Origin: Arthrobacter mobilis
GTDB taxonomy: Bacteria > Actinomycetota > Actinomycetes > Actinomycetales > Micrococcaceae
Length of the DNA: 64,000 nt
NCBI RefSeq assembly: GCF_012395835.1
Contig: NZ_JAAZSQ010000002.1
Location: 27,524 to 91,523, forward strand
Reading direction: 5' to 3'
Each line of letters begins with the position of its first letter. Positions within the stretch are counted from its first letter, which is position 1. Below are positions 16,705 through 26,690 of this stretch, in pieces. The notes beneath the pieces were generated by a model that saw only the letters and a list, made by a program, of their open reading frames with translations, did no database searches and was not told where the DNA came from. The position numbers were made by a program, and so were the translations under genes.

Positions 16705-17814
16705 CTATCCGGCGGCGTCCCGGAGCATCCTGGCCACTGCCAGCCGGTCCGGCTTGCCGTTGGCCAGCAGCGGCAGTTCCGGCAGGACCAGGATGGTCCG
16801 CGGCGCGGCGGCCGGGCCCAGCTGCGTGCGCACCGCGGCCCGGATCTGCTCCTGCGGTGCCTGGCCGACGACGGCGCAGGCCACCCGGGTGCCCCATTCC
16901 GGGTCGTCCACGCCGGCCACCAGGACGGCGTCGACACCGGGGACGGCTTCGATCGCCGCGGCCACGGCCGCGGCGGACACCTTGACGCCGCCGGTGACAA
17001 GCACGTCGTCGGCCCGTCCGGTCACCGTGAGCACGCCGGATCCGTCCAGTTCGCCCAGATCCTCGGTGCGGAACCAGGCGGTGCCGTCCGCGCCGCGGCT
17101 GAAGTGGGCGCCGGTCAGGGCGGCGTTGTCCAGGTAGCCCGAGGCCACCACCGGACCGCCGAGCACCACCCGGCCGCCGTCGAGCCGCACCTGCACGCCC
17201 TCGAGCGGCACGCCGTCGTAGACGCAGCCGCCGCAGGTTTCACTCATGCCGTAGGTGCGCACCACCTTCAGCCCGTGCCGCCGGGAGGCCTCGCGCAGCC
17301 CCCCCGGGGCCCGGGCGCCGCCGAGCAGGATCGCGTCGAAGCGGCGCAGGGCCTTGACGGTCTCCTCCGCCGGATCGGTGAGCAGCCGGTGCAGCTGCGT
17401 GGGGACCAGCGAGGCGATGCGCCTGCGGTGGGTCAGCCCGGATGCCGCCTCGGTGAAGGCTTCGGCGGTGAACCGGGCGGCCAGGTCCATCACCACCGGC
17501 ACAGTGCCGGCGTGGATGGACCGGACCAGCACCTGCAGGCCGGCCACGTAGTTGGGGCTCAGTGCGAGCAGCCACTGGCCTTCGCCGCCCAGCCGGGCGG
17601 CGGTCGCCGCGGCGGAGGCGGCCAGGGCCTGCCGGCCGAGCATGGTGGCCTTGGGCGTGCCGGTGGAGCCGGAGGTGCGCACCACTGCGGCGGTCCCGGG
17701 GGCCAGTCCGGCGGAGCGGACCGGTGAGGGCACGCCATCGGGGGCGATTTCCACGGCCGGGCCGGTACCGGCCAGGGCGGCGGCGAGGGCGGTGCGGGCA
17801 GCGTCGATATCCAT
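16705..17814 (-). CDS. menE: o-Succinylbenzoate-CoA ligase (MenE)
   Basis: 369 residues, an adenylate-forming enzyme. The ATP loop is VRTSGSTGTPKAT (about 46-58). Then come RTYGMSETCGG (A5 motif), TEDLGELDGSGVLTVTGRADDVLVTGG, and the C-terminal Lys in LANGKPDR. It is shorter than the roughly 480-residue Gram-positive enzyme because the N-terminal subdomain is reduced; actinobacterial MenE proteins are of this short type. It activates o-succinylbenzoate for MenB. It lies 18 bases downstream of menB and is co-transcribed. Confidence 0.92.
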   Translation of the reverse strand: MDIDAARTALAAALAGTGPAVEIAPDGVPSPVRSAGLAPGTAAVVRTSGSTGTPKATMLGRQALAASAAATAARLGGEGQWLLALSPNYVAGLQVLVRSIHAGTVPVVMDLAARFTAEAFTEAASGLTHRRRIASLVPTQLHRLLTDPAEETVKALRRFDAILLGGARAPGGLREASRRHGLKVVRTYGMSETCGGCVYDGVPLEGVQVRLDGGRVVLGGPVVASGYLDNAALTGAHFSRGADGTAWFRTEDLGELDGSGVLTVTGRADDVLVTGGVKVSAAAVAAAIEAVPGVDAVLVAGVDDPEWGTRVACAVVGQAPQEQIRAAVRTQLGPAAAPRTILVLPELPLLANGKPDRLAVARMLRDAAG

Positions 17815-17832
17815 CGGGGCTGGCGGGGCGGG

Positions 17833-18834
17833 CTAGAAGTAGTAGGGGAAGCGGGACCAGTCGGGGTCGCGTTTTTCCAGGAACGCTTCCTTGCCCTCCA
17901 CCGCTTCGTCGGTCATGTAGGCCAGCCGGGTCGCCTCTCCGGCGAACACCTGCTGGCCGGCGAGGCCGTCGTCGGCCAGGTTGAAGGCGAACTTGAGCAT
18001 CCGGATGGCCTGCGGGGACTGCCGGGCAATGTCCGCGGCGTACTCCAGGGCCACCTCCTCGAGGCGCTCGTGGTCCACCGCCTCGTTCACCGCACCCATC
18101 CGGACCATGTCCTCGGCGGAGTATTCACGGGCGAGGAAGAAGATTTCCCGGGCGGCTTTCTGCCCCACCTGGCGGGCCAGCAGGGCCGAGCCGTAGCCGG
18201 CGTCGAAGCTGCCCACGGTGGCGTCGGTCTGCTTGAACCTGCCGTGCTGGCGGGAGGCGATGGTCAGGTCGGCGACCACGTGCAGGCTGTGCCCGCCGCC
18301 GGCGGCCCAGCCGTTGACGACGGCGATGACCACCTTGGGGCTGGTGCGGATCAGGCGCTGGACTTCGAGGATGTGCAGCCGGCCGGCGCGGGCTGGATCG
18401 ATGCTCTCCTTGGTCTCGCCTTCTGTGTTTTCTACTACGTACCTGTATCCGTCCCGGCCGCGGATGCGCTGGTCCCCGCCGGAGCAGAAGGAGTGGCCGC
18501 CGTCCCTGGGGGAGGGGCCGTTGCCGGTCAGCAGCACGGTGGCCACGTCCGGCGTCATCCGCGCGTGGTCGATGGCCCGGTAAAGTTCGTCCACCGTGTT
18601 GGGACGGAACGCGTTGCGCACCTCCGGACGGTTGAACGCGATGCGTACGGCGGGCAGGTCGCGCACGATGTTGCCCCCGGCGTCCCGTTCGACCTGGCGG
18701 TGGTAGGTCAGGTCCTGGAAGTCGAAGCCCTGCACCTCGCGCCACCGGGACGGATCGAATATGTCCGAAACCTTCTCCGGCATTTTCTGCGGAGGGACGG
18801 CGGCGGGCAGCGGGGCGGATTGCTCTGAACTCAC
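17833..18834 (-). CDS. menB: 1,4-dihydroxy-2-naphthoyl-CoA synthase
   Basis: 333 residues, crotonase fold. The oxyanion-hole region CSGGDQRIRGRDGYRY and the later AGGGHSLHVVADLTIAS and GSFDAGYGSALLARQVG segments are characteristic of MenB rather than of fatty-acid enoyl-CoA hydratases. It cyclises o-succinylbenzoyl-CoA. The GTG start at 18834 has TAGACT ending 6 bases upstream, so the menB-menE(-menA) transcript is leaderless. An N-terminal 25-residue Pro/Ala extension is typical of the actinobacterial form. Confidence 0.95.
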   Translation of the reverse strand: MSSEQSAPLPAAVPPQKMPEKVSDIFDPSRWREVQGFDFQDLTYHRQVERDAGGNIVRDLPAVRIAFNRPEVRNAFRPNTVDELYRAIDHARMTPDVATVLLTGNGPSPRDGGHSFCSGGDQRIRGRDGYRYVVENTEGETKESIDPARAGRLHILEVQRLIRTSPKVVIAVVNGWAAGGGHSLHVVADLTIASRQHGRFKQTDATVGSFDAGYGSALLARQVGQKAAREIFFLAREYSAEDMVRMGAVNEAVDHERLEEVALEYAADIARQSPQAIRMLKFAFNLADDGLAGQQVFAGEATRLAYMTDEAVEGKEAFLEKRDPDWSRFPYYF

Positions 18835-18871
18835 ATAGCGAGTCTATCCGGCCACCGCAGCCGCCCTCCCG

Positions 18872-19309
18872 TTATGAGATGCAGAACTCGTTGCCTTCCG
18901 GATCGGCCATGGTGTACCAGTCAAACGGGCCCTGCGATGCGGCGTACAGGAACGTGGCACCGCGGGCCTCCAGCCGGGCCCGCACTTCGTCCTTGTCCTC
19001 GTCGCCCACATGCACGTCCCAATGCACCCTGTTCTTGACGGTCTTGCCCTCGGGAACCGGCTGGAACAGGATCCGGCGCCGGGTCCGGTCCCCGACTTCC
19101 TCCGCCGGACAGATGGCAGCTCCCGTCTTCCACACACGTTTGCCGTTGTGGATGATGGTGTCCTCCTCCCTGGCCAGGCCTTGCTCGATCAGGCCGGCGA
19201 TGAAGTCCTGGTCCGTCGGCTCCACCACCCAGCCCAAGGTTTCGGCCCACCAGTCGGCCTGGGTATGGGCATCGGCGCTGTCGACCACTACCTGAATGCT
19301 GTAAGCCAT
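18872..19309 (-). CDS. VOC-superfamily (glyoxalase-like) protein
   Basis: 145 residues with two beta-alpha-beta-beta-beta modules: SIQVVVDSADAHTQADWWAETLGWVVE, then NRVHWDVHVGDEDKDEVRARLEARGATFL and DWYTMADPEGNEFCIS. The VHWDVHV strand and the Glu in GNEF are usual metal-ligand positions of the vicinal oxygen chelate fold. Substrate is unknown; related actinobacterial proteins are often annotated as glyoxalase or bleomycin-resistance-like without evidence. TAGAGT lies 6 bases before ATG, so it is leaderless. Confidence 0.8.
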   Translation of the reverse strand: MAYSIQVVVDSADAHTQADWWAETLGWVVEPTDQDFIAGLIEQGLAREEDTIIHNGKRVWKTGAAICPAEEVGDRTRRRILFQPVPEGKTVKNRVHWDVHVGDEDKDEVRARLEARGATFLYAASQGPFDWYTMADPEGNEFCIS

Positions 19310-19415
19310 GCAGCGACTCTAGGGCGGGTTCCGCCGGCGGGACAGCCCCGGCCGGCACCGGCCGCGGCGGCATGCGCGTTCCGGCTGCGGAAGTGTCATA
19401 CTCGCCACAGTGCGG

Positions 19416-19445
19416 TTGACCCCGGCCGCCGCGGCGTGGGATTCT
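19416..19445 (+). promoter_or_regulatory. Candidate promoter of the beta-oxidation-like paa operon
   Basis: TTGACC (19416-19421), an 18-base spacer and GATTCT (19440-19445), with the operator at 19447-19466 immediately downstream. The arrangement matches that at paaA (TTGACT, 17 bases, TATTCT, operator). Confidence 0.5.
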
Positions 19446-19446
19446 C

Positions 19447-19466
19447 AATAGAACGGTCGGTCGGTA
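19447..19466. promoter_or_regulatory. PaaR-type operator O1
   Basis: AATAGAACGGTCGGTCGGTA. The right half CGGTCGGTA is identical (as TACCGACCG) to the halves at 23749 and 30909. It overlaps the predicted transcription start of the thiolase operon, so a repressor bound here would block initiation. Confidence 0.7.
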
Positions 19467-19560
19467 ATTGTTCCGGGCCCCCGCGGTTCCGGGGTGCCGG
19501 GCAGGTCTTGGTTCCTGCCGCCGGCGGTTCATTAATCTCATTGAGGCTGAGGAAAATCCA

Positions 19561-20774
<1,214 letters not shown>

Positions 20775-20775
<1 letters not shown>

Positions 20776-21605
20776 TGCTGTTCCACGACCGGGACTTCTC
20801 GACCCTGCTGATCGACGAGGCCGCGGACAAGCCGGACCGGGTCCATATACAGCTGAACCGGCCCGAGGTGCGCAACGCCATCGACCAGCAGATGGTCGAC
20901 GAGCTGCACCAGGTCTGCGCGGTACTGGAGCAGACACCCCGGATCCTGATCCTTTCCGGCTCCGGCGGGGTGTTTGCCTCGGGCGCCGATATCGCCCAGT
21001 TGCGCGAACGCCGCCGCGACGACGCCCTGATGGGCATCAACTCCGGCATCTTCGTGCGCATCGCCAAGCTGCCGATGCCCGTCATCGCCGCCCTGGACGG
21101 CTACGCCCTCGGCGGCGGCGCGGAACTGGCGTACGCGGCGGACTTCCGCATCGGCACCCCGGCGTTGAAGATCGGCAACCCGGAAACCGGCCTCGGCATC
21201 CTGGCCGCCGCCGGGGCCTCCTGGCGGCTGCGCGAGCTGGTGGGCGAGCCGGTGGCCAAGGAGATCCTGCTCGCAGGCAAGGTCCTCGGCGCCGAGGAGG
21301 CCAGGGCGGTCCACCTGATCACCGGGATCCACCCCGCCGAGGAGCTGCTCGCCGCCGCCCACGGGCTGGCGGACCGGATCGGGCTGCAGGACCCGCTGGC
21401 GGTGCGCATCACCAAGAGCGTCTTCCACGCCCCGCCCGAGGCGCACCCGGTGATCGACCAGCTGGCCCAGGGCATTCTTTTCGAATCCCAGGCCAAGTTC
21501 GACCGGATGCAGGCATTTTTGGACAAGCGGGCATCGAAGCAAGCGGCGAAGGATGCCAGGAGCACCGGTGCGCAGGAGACGATGCAGCAGGAGGCAGCGA
21601 AGTGA
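20775..21605 (+). CDS. Enoyl-CoA hydratase/isomerase (PaaF-like)
   Basis: 276 residues, crotonase fold. The oxyanion-hole segments are FASGADIAQLRER (near 70) and ALDGYALGGGAELAYAADFRI with Gly-Gly-Gly. It probably hydrates 2,3-dehydroadipyl-CoA to 3-hydroxyadipyl-CoA in the lower phenylacetate pathway, inferred from its place between thiolase and 3-hydroxyacyl-CoA dehydrogenase. The ATG shares its A with the thiolase stop. A Lys/Gln-rich tail of 25 residues follows the fold. Confidence 0.82.
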
Positions 21606-22489
21606 ACGCAGCAGCAACCGGACCGGAAGCGGTCCCCGGCCAGGTCCCCGGAAAAGTCGGCGTGCTCGGCGGCGGCCGGATGGGCGCGGGCATTGCCCAT
21701 GCCTTCGTCCTGGCCGGAGCCGAGGTCGTCGTCGTCGAACGTGACGAGCAGGCGGCAGCCGGTGCGCGGGAGCGGGTGGAAGGCTCACTGGCGAAGTCGC
21801 TGGAGCGCGGGACCATTGAGGGCACCCTGGACTACCTGACCGGGCGCCTGGCCGTCTCCACCGATTACGCGGACTTTGCCTCCTGCGACCTGGTGGTCGA
21901 AGCCGTTCCGGAGGACTTCGAACTCAAGTCCTCCGCGCTGAAGGCGGTGGAGGAGCAGCTGGCGCCGACGGCGTGGCTGGCCACGAACACCTCCTCGCTG
22001 TCGGTGACCAAGCTGGCCGCGACCCTGCAGCGTCCGGCCCGGTTCTGCGGCCTGCACTTCTTCAACCCGGTGCCGGCGTCGCTGCTGGTCGAGGTGGTCC
22101 TGGCCGAGGAGACATCCGAGGAGCTGGCCACCGCCGCCAGGGCCTGGGTCCAGGCGCTGGGCAAGACCGCCGTCGTTGTCCACGACGCGCCCGGCTTCGC
22201 CTCCTCCCGGCTGGGCGTGGCGATCGCGCTTGAGGCCATGCGGATGGTCGAGGAAGGCGTGGCCTCGGCCGAGGATATCGACGCCGCGATGGTGCTCGGC
22301 TACAAGCACCCGGTGGGCCCGCTGAAGACCACCGACATCGTGGGCCTGGACGTGCGTTTGGGGATCGCCGAATACCTGGCCTCGACGCTGGGGGAGCGCT
22401 TCGCCCCGCCGCAGATCCTGCGCGACAAGGTGGCACGCGGCGAGCTCGGACGCAAGACCGGCAAGGGCTTCTTCGACTGGCAGCAGTAG
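21602..22489 (+). CDS. 3-Hydroxyacyl-CoA dehydrogenase (PaaH-like)
   Basis: 295 residues from GTG 21602, overlapping the previous stop by 4 bases. The Rossmann start is VGVLGGGRMGAGIAHAFVLAGAEVVVVERD (18-47). LATNTSSLSVTKLAA and FCGLHFFNPVPASLLVEVV carry the catalytic His, and the C-terminal domain contains GYKHPVGPLKTTDIVGLDVRLGI. It is the short single-function NAD-dependent form and most likely oxidises 3-hydroxyadipyl-CoA. It is last of the three-gene operon; a hairpin follows 25 bases later. Confidence 0.88.
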   Translation: MNAAATGPEAVPGQVPGKVGVLGGGRMGAGIAHAFVLAGAEVVVVERDEQAAAGARERVEGSLAKSLERGTIEGTLDYLTGRLAVSTDYADFASCDLVVEAVPEDFELKSSALKAVEEQLAPTAWLATNTSSLSVTKLAATLQRPARFCGLHFFNPVPASLLVEVVLAEETSEELATAARAWVQALGKTAVVVHDAPGFASSRLGVAIALEAMRMVEEGVASAEDIDAAMVLGYKHPVGPLKTTDIVGLDVRLGIAEYLASTLGERFAPPQILRDKVARGELGRKTGKGFFDWQQ

Positions 22490-22514
22490 CCCAGGCCCCG
22501 GGAACGCACCCGGG

Positions 22515-22554
22515 AACGGCGGCCGCGCCGAACCCTTCGCGCACGGCCGCCGTT
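22515..22554 (+). terminator. Terminator after the thiolase operon
   Basis: AACGGCGGCCG (22515-22525) and CGGCCGCCGTT (22544-22554), a perfect 11-pair stem with an 18-base loop. Confidence 0.65.
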
Positions 22555-22629
22555 GTCCTGCGCACCTGCCGTACCGGGGCGCGGATGCCGGAGTCCGGGG
22601 CGGCGCCGGAGGCGCCCTATGATGAGGGC

Positions 22630-22683
22630 ATGCCCCCGTTCACCCCCGCCACGCCGGCGAAGCACCATGCGCCGCGCGGCTGA
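22630..22683 (+). CDS. Possible 17-codon leaderless upstream ORF before a phosphatase gene
   Basis: TATGAT (22618-22623) is followed by 6 bases and an ATG, the leaderless pattern seen across the window. The frame opened encodes only MPPFTPATPAKHHAPRG and stops 10 bases before the phosphatase ATG 22694, out of frame with it. It may be a coupling uORF, or the hexamer may be fortuitous. Sequence alone cannot decide. Confidence 0.35.
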   Translation: MPPFTPATPAKHHAPRG

Positions 22684-22693
22684 GGGCCGCGGC

Positions 22694-23401
22694 ATGGCCG
22701 GCTTCGGCGGGGCCGTGCACTGGGAAGGTGCCGTCAATGCCCGGCTGCTGGCCGGCGACATCTACCGGATGGGCCGCTCCGAATGGCTGACGGCCACGGG
22801 CTGGCGGCAGGCCTGGGACGACGGCGTGCGCACCATCGTGGACCTGCGCAACGGCAACGAGCGGACCCGGCGGCCGACCGACCCGGTGGTGCCGCCCGAG
22901 GCCATCGCCCGCTTTACGGTCCTGCACCGGCCCACCGAGGATCCGGCACACGAGCGGTTCGGCGCGGTCTTCGGCCGCTACATGGCCCATCCCCGTTCCT
23001 ACCTGGACTGCCTGCGCCTGTTCCCGGACAAGATCGCCGAGGTCTTCCGGGCGCTCGCCGGTGCCGAAGGCGCCGTCGTCATCAACTGCTCCGCCGGCCG
23101 GGACCGCACCGGCCTGGTCTCCATGCTGCTGCTGCAGCTGGCCGGAGCCAGCGCGCAGGCCAACGCGGACCACTATGAACTGGGCCTGCGCGGCATCAAT
23201 GAGTGGCACCGCATCAGCCCGTATCCGCATCCGGTGGAACGGCACCTGGCGGAGGAAGAGCTGGCCGAGCGGATCGCCGAGACCCGGGCGGCCTTCCTGG
23301 CCGCGCTGGACCGGCTCGACGCCGAAGCGTACCTGCTGGCTGCGGGAGTCACTGCCGCGGAAATCCGGCGGCTGCGCCGGCGCCTGTCCGGGTCCGCCTG
23401 A
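22694..23401 (+). CDS. Protein-tyrosine phosphatase-like enzyme (CX5R family)
   Basis: About 235 residues. The P-loop is NCSAGRDRTGL, the CX5R signature of dual-specificity and lipid-type phosphatases, placed near residue 133. Upstream VRTIVDLRNGNERT is the strand typical of tyrosine/serine phosphatases of the MptpB/IphP kind. It acts on phosphotyrosine or phosphoinositide; the substrate is unknown. The start is uncertain: ATG 22694 has GAGGG 9 bases upstream and begins just before the conserved WEGAVNARLLAGDIYRMG, while ATG 22667 is in frame but has a poorer site. Confidence 0.82.
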   Translation: MAGFGGAVHWEGAVNARLLAGDIYRMGRSEWLTATGWRQAWDDGVRTIVDLRNGNERTRRPTDPVVPPEAIARFTVLHRPTEDPAHERFGAVFGRYMAHPRSYLDCLRLFPDKIAEVFRALAGAEGAVVINCSAGRDRTGLVSMLLLQLAGASAQANADHYELGLRGINEWHRISPYPHPVERHLAEEELAERIAETRAAFLAALDRLDAEAYLLAAGVTAAEIRRLRRRLSGSA

Positions 23402-23416
23402 GCCGGACAGGCGCGG

Positions 23417-23456
23417 CTGGTGGTGGCGGTAATCCCCCAACTGCCGCCACCACCAG
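23417..23456 (+). terminator. Terminator after the tyrosine phosphatase gene
   Basis: CTGGTGGTGGCGG (23417-23429) pairs perfectly with CCGCCACCACCAG (23444-23456); 14-base loop. Confidence 0.65.
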
Positions 23457-23748
23457 TCCGTCCGGCACCGGCCCGGTGCACGCCCGACAGGCGCGGCTCC
23501 CGGTCCCCAAACCCCGGTACCACCCGGCCCTGGAGGCCGATATCCCAAAGGTACCCGCTGGCACCGACACTTTACAGGGGCCGGACCTCTCGACTTCGGC
23601 TCCGGCCGGGCCTATACTTCCGCTGCCCCGCGGCGTCCCGCGGCGTCCCGCGGCGACCCGCGCCGCAGCCGGTCCCGGTGGCCGCAGGCGGCAAAATCAC
23701 GGCCGCGGCCGGTGTGCCCGCGGCCCCGATCATGTAGGCTGGATATGT

Positions 23749-23768
23749 TACCGACCGACCGTTCAGTA
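23749..23768. promoter_or_regulatory. PaaR-type operator O2 at paaZ
   Basis: TACCGACCGACCGTTCAGTA: halves TACCGACCG and (inverted) TACTGAACG agree at 7 of 9 positions around a 2-base centre. It abuts a TATGTT -10 hexamer at 23744-23749. Confidence 0.75.
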
Positions 23769-23830
23769 TATTTTGACGAGACCGCGCCGGCTGCCGGCAG
23801 GATCGTACGGGGAAGGAAAGGCTGCCAACG

Positions 23831-25903
23831 ATGACCTCTACCGCTGTGGGTGTTGAGATTGTCCCGAGCTTCGTCCAGGACGCCTGGTGGACTCCCGAGG
23901 GGGAGGTGGCCGGCACCGAGGTGCGCGATGCCAGCACCGGCGCCGTCATTGCCAAGGTCAGTACCGAGGGCCTGGACCTGGCCGCGGTCATCGAGCACGG
24001 CCGGACGGTGGGCCAGGCCGGGCTCGGGGAGCTGACGTTCCACCAGCGGGCGCTGAAGCTCAAGGAGCTCGCCCAGTACCTCAACGGCCACCGCGAGGCG
24101 CTCTACGAACTCTCGCACCGCACCGGGGCCACCAAGATCGACAACATGATCGACGTCGACGGCGGCATCGGCGTGCTCTTCACCTTCGGTTCCAAGGGCC
24201 GCCGCGAACTGCCCAATGCCCAGGTCGTCGTGGACGGCCCGGCCGAGCAGCTGTCCAAGGACGGCTCCTTCATCGGCGAGCACATCTACACCCGGATCCC
24301 CGGTGTCGCAGTACAGATCAACGCCTTCAACTTCCCCATCTGGGGCATGCTGGAGAAGTTCGCGCCGGCCTTCCTCGCCGGCGTCCCCACCATCGTGAAG
24401 CCGGCCACGCCCACCGGCTACGTGGCCGCCGCGGCAGTGAAGCTGATCATCGAATCCACCATCCTGCCCGCCGGGTCCCTGCAGCTGCTCTCCGGCTCGG
24501 CCCGCGACCTGCTGGACCACCTGGACTACCGCGACGCGGTGTCCTTCACGGGTTCGGCGCACACGGCCAATATGCTCAAGTCGCACCCGAACGTGGGCGA
24601 GGGCGGCATCCGCTTCACCTCGGAGGCGGACTCGCTTAACGCCGCGATCCTGGGACCCGACGCCGCGCCGGGCACCCCGGAGTTCGAGGCCTACGTGAAG
24701 TCCCTGGTCACCGAGATGACCGCCAAGGCGGGGCAGAAATGCACCTCCATCCGCCGGGCGATCGTGCCCAAAGCCCTGGTCGGCGACGTCGTGGACGCCG
24801 TCGGAGCGCGCATCCGGGAGCGCGTGGTCGTGGGCGACCCCCGCGCCGAGGGCGTGACCATGGGCGCGCTGGCCTCGCTGGAACAGCTGCGCGACGTCCG
24901 CGCCGTCGTGCAGTCGATGCTGGACGCCGGCGGCGAGCTGGCGTACGGCACGCTGGACTCCCCGCAGGTGAAGCAAGCCGACGGTTCCGTCGGCATCTCC
25001 GAAGAGGGCGCATTCATGGCCCCGGTCCTGCTCCGCTGGGCTGATGCCAATGCCGAGGCGGTGCACTCGCTGGAAGCATTCGGCCCGGTATCCTCCGTCA
25101 TCGGCTACGAGGACCTCGACGACGCCGTCCGGCTGGCGGCCAAGGGCTCCGGCTCCCTGGTGGCCACGGTGGCGACCAACGACCCGGCCGCGGCGCAGAC
25201 GCTTGTCACGGGCATCGCCGCGCACCACGGCCGCGTGCTGGTGCTCAACCGCGAGGATGCGCGCACTTCCACCGGCCATGGTTCCCCGGTGCCGCACCTG
25301 ATCCACGGCGGGCCGGGCCGGGCCGGCGGCGGCGAGGAGCTGGGCGGCATCCGCTCCGTGCTGCACCACATGCAGCGCACCGCCATCCAGGGTTCGCCCA
25401 ACATGCTCACCGCGGTGACCGGCGTCTGGCACACCGGCGCCGACCAGCACTTCGGCGAGGTCCACCCGTTCCGCAAGAGCCTGTCCGAGCTGAAGATCGG
25501 CGACGCCTACCGGTCCGGCCTGCGCCAGGTCACGCTGGAGGACATCACCGCCTTCGCCAACGAGACCGGGGATACCTTCTACGCCCATACCAACCAGGAG
25601 GCGGCGGCGGCGAACCCGTTCTTCCCCGGCATTGTGGCCCACGGCTACCTGCTGCTGTCCTGGGCCGCCGGACTGTTCGTGGAGCCTGCCCCGGGACCGG
25701 TGCTGGCCAACTACGGCCTCGAGAACCTGCGCTTCATCACCCCGGTGGCCGCCGGTGATTCCATCCGCGTGACGATCACCGCCAAGAAGATCACCCCGCG
25801 GGAGACGGACGAGTACGGCGAGGTGGCCTGGGACACGGTCATCACCAACCAGAACGACGAGATCGTGGCCACCTACGACGTGCTGACGCTGGTGGCCAAG
25901 TAG
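23831..25903 (+). CDS. paaZ: PaaZ: oxepin-CoA hydrolase / 3-oxo-5,6-dehydrosuberyl-CoA semialdehyde dehydrogenase
   Basis: 690 residues, a two-domain fusion. Residues 1-520 are an aldehyde dehydrogenase, with NAFNFPIWGMLEKFAPAFLAGVPTIVKPA for cofactor binding, SFTGSAHTA, and catalytic Cys near 304 in GQKCTSIRRAI. Residues 545-690 are a MaoC-like hotdog enoyl-CoA hydratase with DITAFANETGDTFYAHTNQEAA and the FPGIVAHGYLLLS hydratase segment. It opens the oxepin-CoA ring and oxidises the resulting aldehyde, preventing a toxic side product. Full length and both active sites are intact. It is monocistronic, between its own operator-promoter and a strong terminator. Confidence 0.95.
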   Translation: MTSTAVGVEIVPSFVQDAWWTPEGEVAGTEVRDASTGAVIAKVSTEGLDLAAVIEHGRTVGQAGLGELTFHQRALKLKELAQYLNGHREALYELSHRTGATKIDNMIDVDGGIGVLFTFGSKGRRELPNAQVVVDGPAEQLSKDGSFIGEHIYTRIPGVAVQINAFNFPIWGMLEKFAPAFLAGVPTIVKPATPTGYVAAAAVKLIIESTILPAGSLQLLSGSARDLLDHLDYRDAVSFTGSAHTANMLKSHPNVGEGGIRFTSEADSLNAAILGPDAAPGTPEFEAYVKSLVTEMTAKAGQKCTSIRRAIVPKALVGDVVDAVGARIRERVVVGDPRAEGVTMGALASLEQLRDVRAVVQSMLDAGGELAYGTLDSPQVKQADGSVGISEEGAFMAPVLLRWADANAEAVHSLEAFGPVSSVIGYEDLDDAVRLAAKGSGSLVATVATNDPAAAQTLVTGIAAHHGRVLVLNREDARTSTGHGSPVPHLIHGGPGRAGGGEELGGIRSVLHHMQRTAIQGSPNMLTAVTGVWHTGADQHFGEVHPFRKSLSELKIGDAYRSGLRQVTLEDITAFANETGDTFYAHTNQEAAAANPFFPGIVAHGYLLLSWAAGLFVEPAPGPVLANYGLENLRFITPVAAGDSIRVTITAKKITPRETDEYGEVAWDTVITNQNDEIVATYDVLTLVAK

Positions 25904-25935
25904 GCGGCGCCCCGCGGGCGGCATAAGCAGCGGTG

Positions 25936-25979
25936 CATAAGGAAATGGCGGTCCCGGACGGGACCGCCATTTCCTTATG
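25936..25979. terminator. Strong bidirectional terminator between paaZ and paaR
   Basis: A 20-pair perfect stem (25936-25955 with 25960-25979, arms starting CATAAGGAAATGGC) and a 4-base loop GGAC, centred between convergent genes. Confidence 0.85.
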
Positions 25980-26017
25980 TGCTTCCTGGCCGTGCTCTGC
26001 CGGCCCGCTGCAGCGCC

Positions 26018-26644
26018 CTAGGCGATGCGGGCCGCGGCGGGCAGATGCAGCCCGTCGAAGATCATGGTCAGCAGGTCGTCGGCGAGCTTCTCCGCGGTCA
26101 GCGTGCCGCCGGGCTTGTACCATTCGACGATCGAGTTGATCGTCCCGAAGAGCAGGCGGGTGGTGGTGCGCGGGTCGATGTCGCTGCGCAGCGATCCCTC
26201 GGAACGTGCCGCGTCCACGAGGTCGGCCACCTTCCGGTCGAAGGCGCGCCGGCGCTCCAAGGCGTTGCGTTCGACCTCGGTATTGCCGCGCAGGCGCAGC
26301 AGCAGGGTCACATAGGGAAGCTTCTCGGTCAGCACTTTCACCGTGCTGCGCAGGACGTATTCCAGCCGGGCATCGGCCCTCCCGGACGAGGCGCCGGGTT
26401 CGTCCAGAATCGCTTCCAGCGAACCCAGCGCCTCGTCCAGGGCCAGCCGCAGCAGGTCTCCCTTGGAGGGGACGTGGTGGTAGATGGCGCTCTTGGAAAT
26501 GCCCAGGTTCTCCGCGAGGATGCCCATGGAGGTGGCCTCGTAGCCGTGCTTGTTGAAGACGGCCACGGCCACGCTCAGGACGGACTGCTGGTCGTATCCG
26601 GGGCGGCCGCGCCGGGCGGCCTCGGGGGTCTTCGATTTGGGCAT
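26018..26644 (-). CDS. TetR-family repressor, probable PaaR
   Basis: 208 residues from ATG 26644. ATG 26653 is in frame, but GGGAAG directly abuts it, whereas the same site is well spaced for 26644. The N-terminal TetR helix-turn-helix reads VLSVAVAVFNKHGYEATSMGILAENLGISKSAIYHHVPSKGDLLRLAL. It is the third gene after paaI and paaK on the same strand (37 bases after paaK). TetR proteins in this position control paa genes, releasing DNA when phenylacetyl-CoA binds. The four similar palindromes at 19447, 23749, 28517 and 30909 are the obvious candidate sites; the ligand and sites are inferred. Confidence 0.85.
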   Translation of the reverse strand: MPKSKTPEAARRGRPGYDQQSVLSVAVAVFNKHGYEATSMGILAENLGISKSAIYHHVPSKGDLLRLALDEALGSLEAILDEPGASSGRADARLEYVLRSTVKVLTEKLPYVTLLLRLRGNTEVERNALERRRAFDRKVADLVDAARSEGSLRSDIDPRTTTRLLFGTINSIVEWYKPGGTLTAEKLADDLLTMIFDGLHLPAAARIA

Positions 26645-26690
26645 GGTGTCCATCTTCCCACGTACTGGCGGTTGGATTCCTGCGGCTCCG

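Larger units (their letters stand above)
23402..23830. other. 429-base intergenic region upstream of paaZ
   Basis: No gene is seen. It contains a 13-pair hairpin (23417-23456), the phrase GACAGGCGCGGCT twice (23406 and about 23487), three tandem 10-base units CGGCGTCCCG/CGGCGACCCG (23631-23660), then an abrupt AT-richer stretch with TATGTT (23744-23749) as the likely -10 of paaZ and the operator at 23749-23768. The AAGGAAAGG ribosome site for paaZ lies near its end. Confidence 0.7.

Noticed and set aside
16705..17814. MenE as a truncated pseudogene because it is about 110 residues short
   Set aside because: All adenylation motifs and the C-terminal lysine are present; actinobacterial MenE proteins are characteristically short.
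23631..23660. Three tandem CGGCGTCCCG units as a possible iteron or operator array
   Set aside because: Only three short GC-rich units with one changed; no replication or regulator gene context, most likely slippage in GC-rich DNA.
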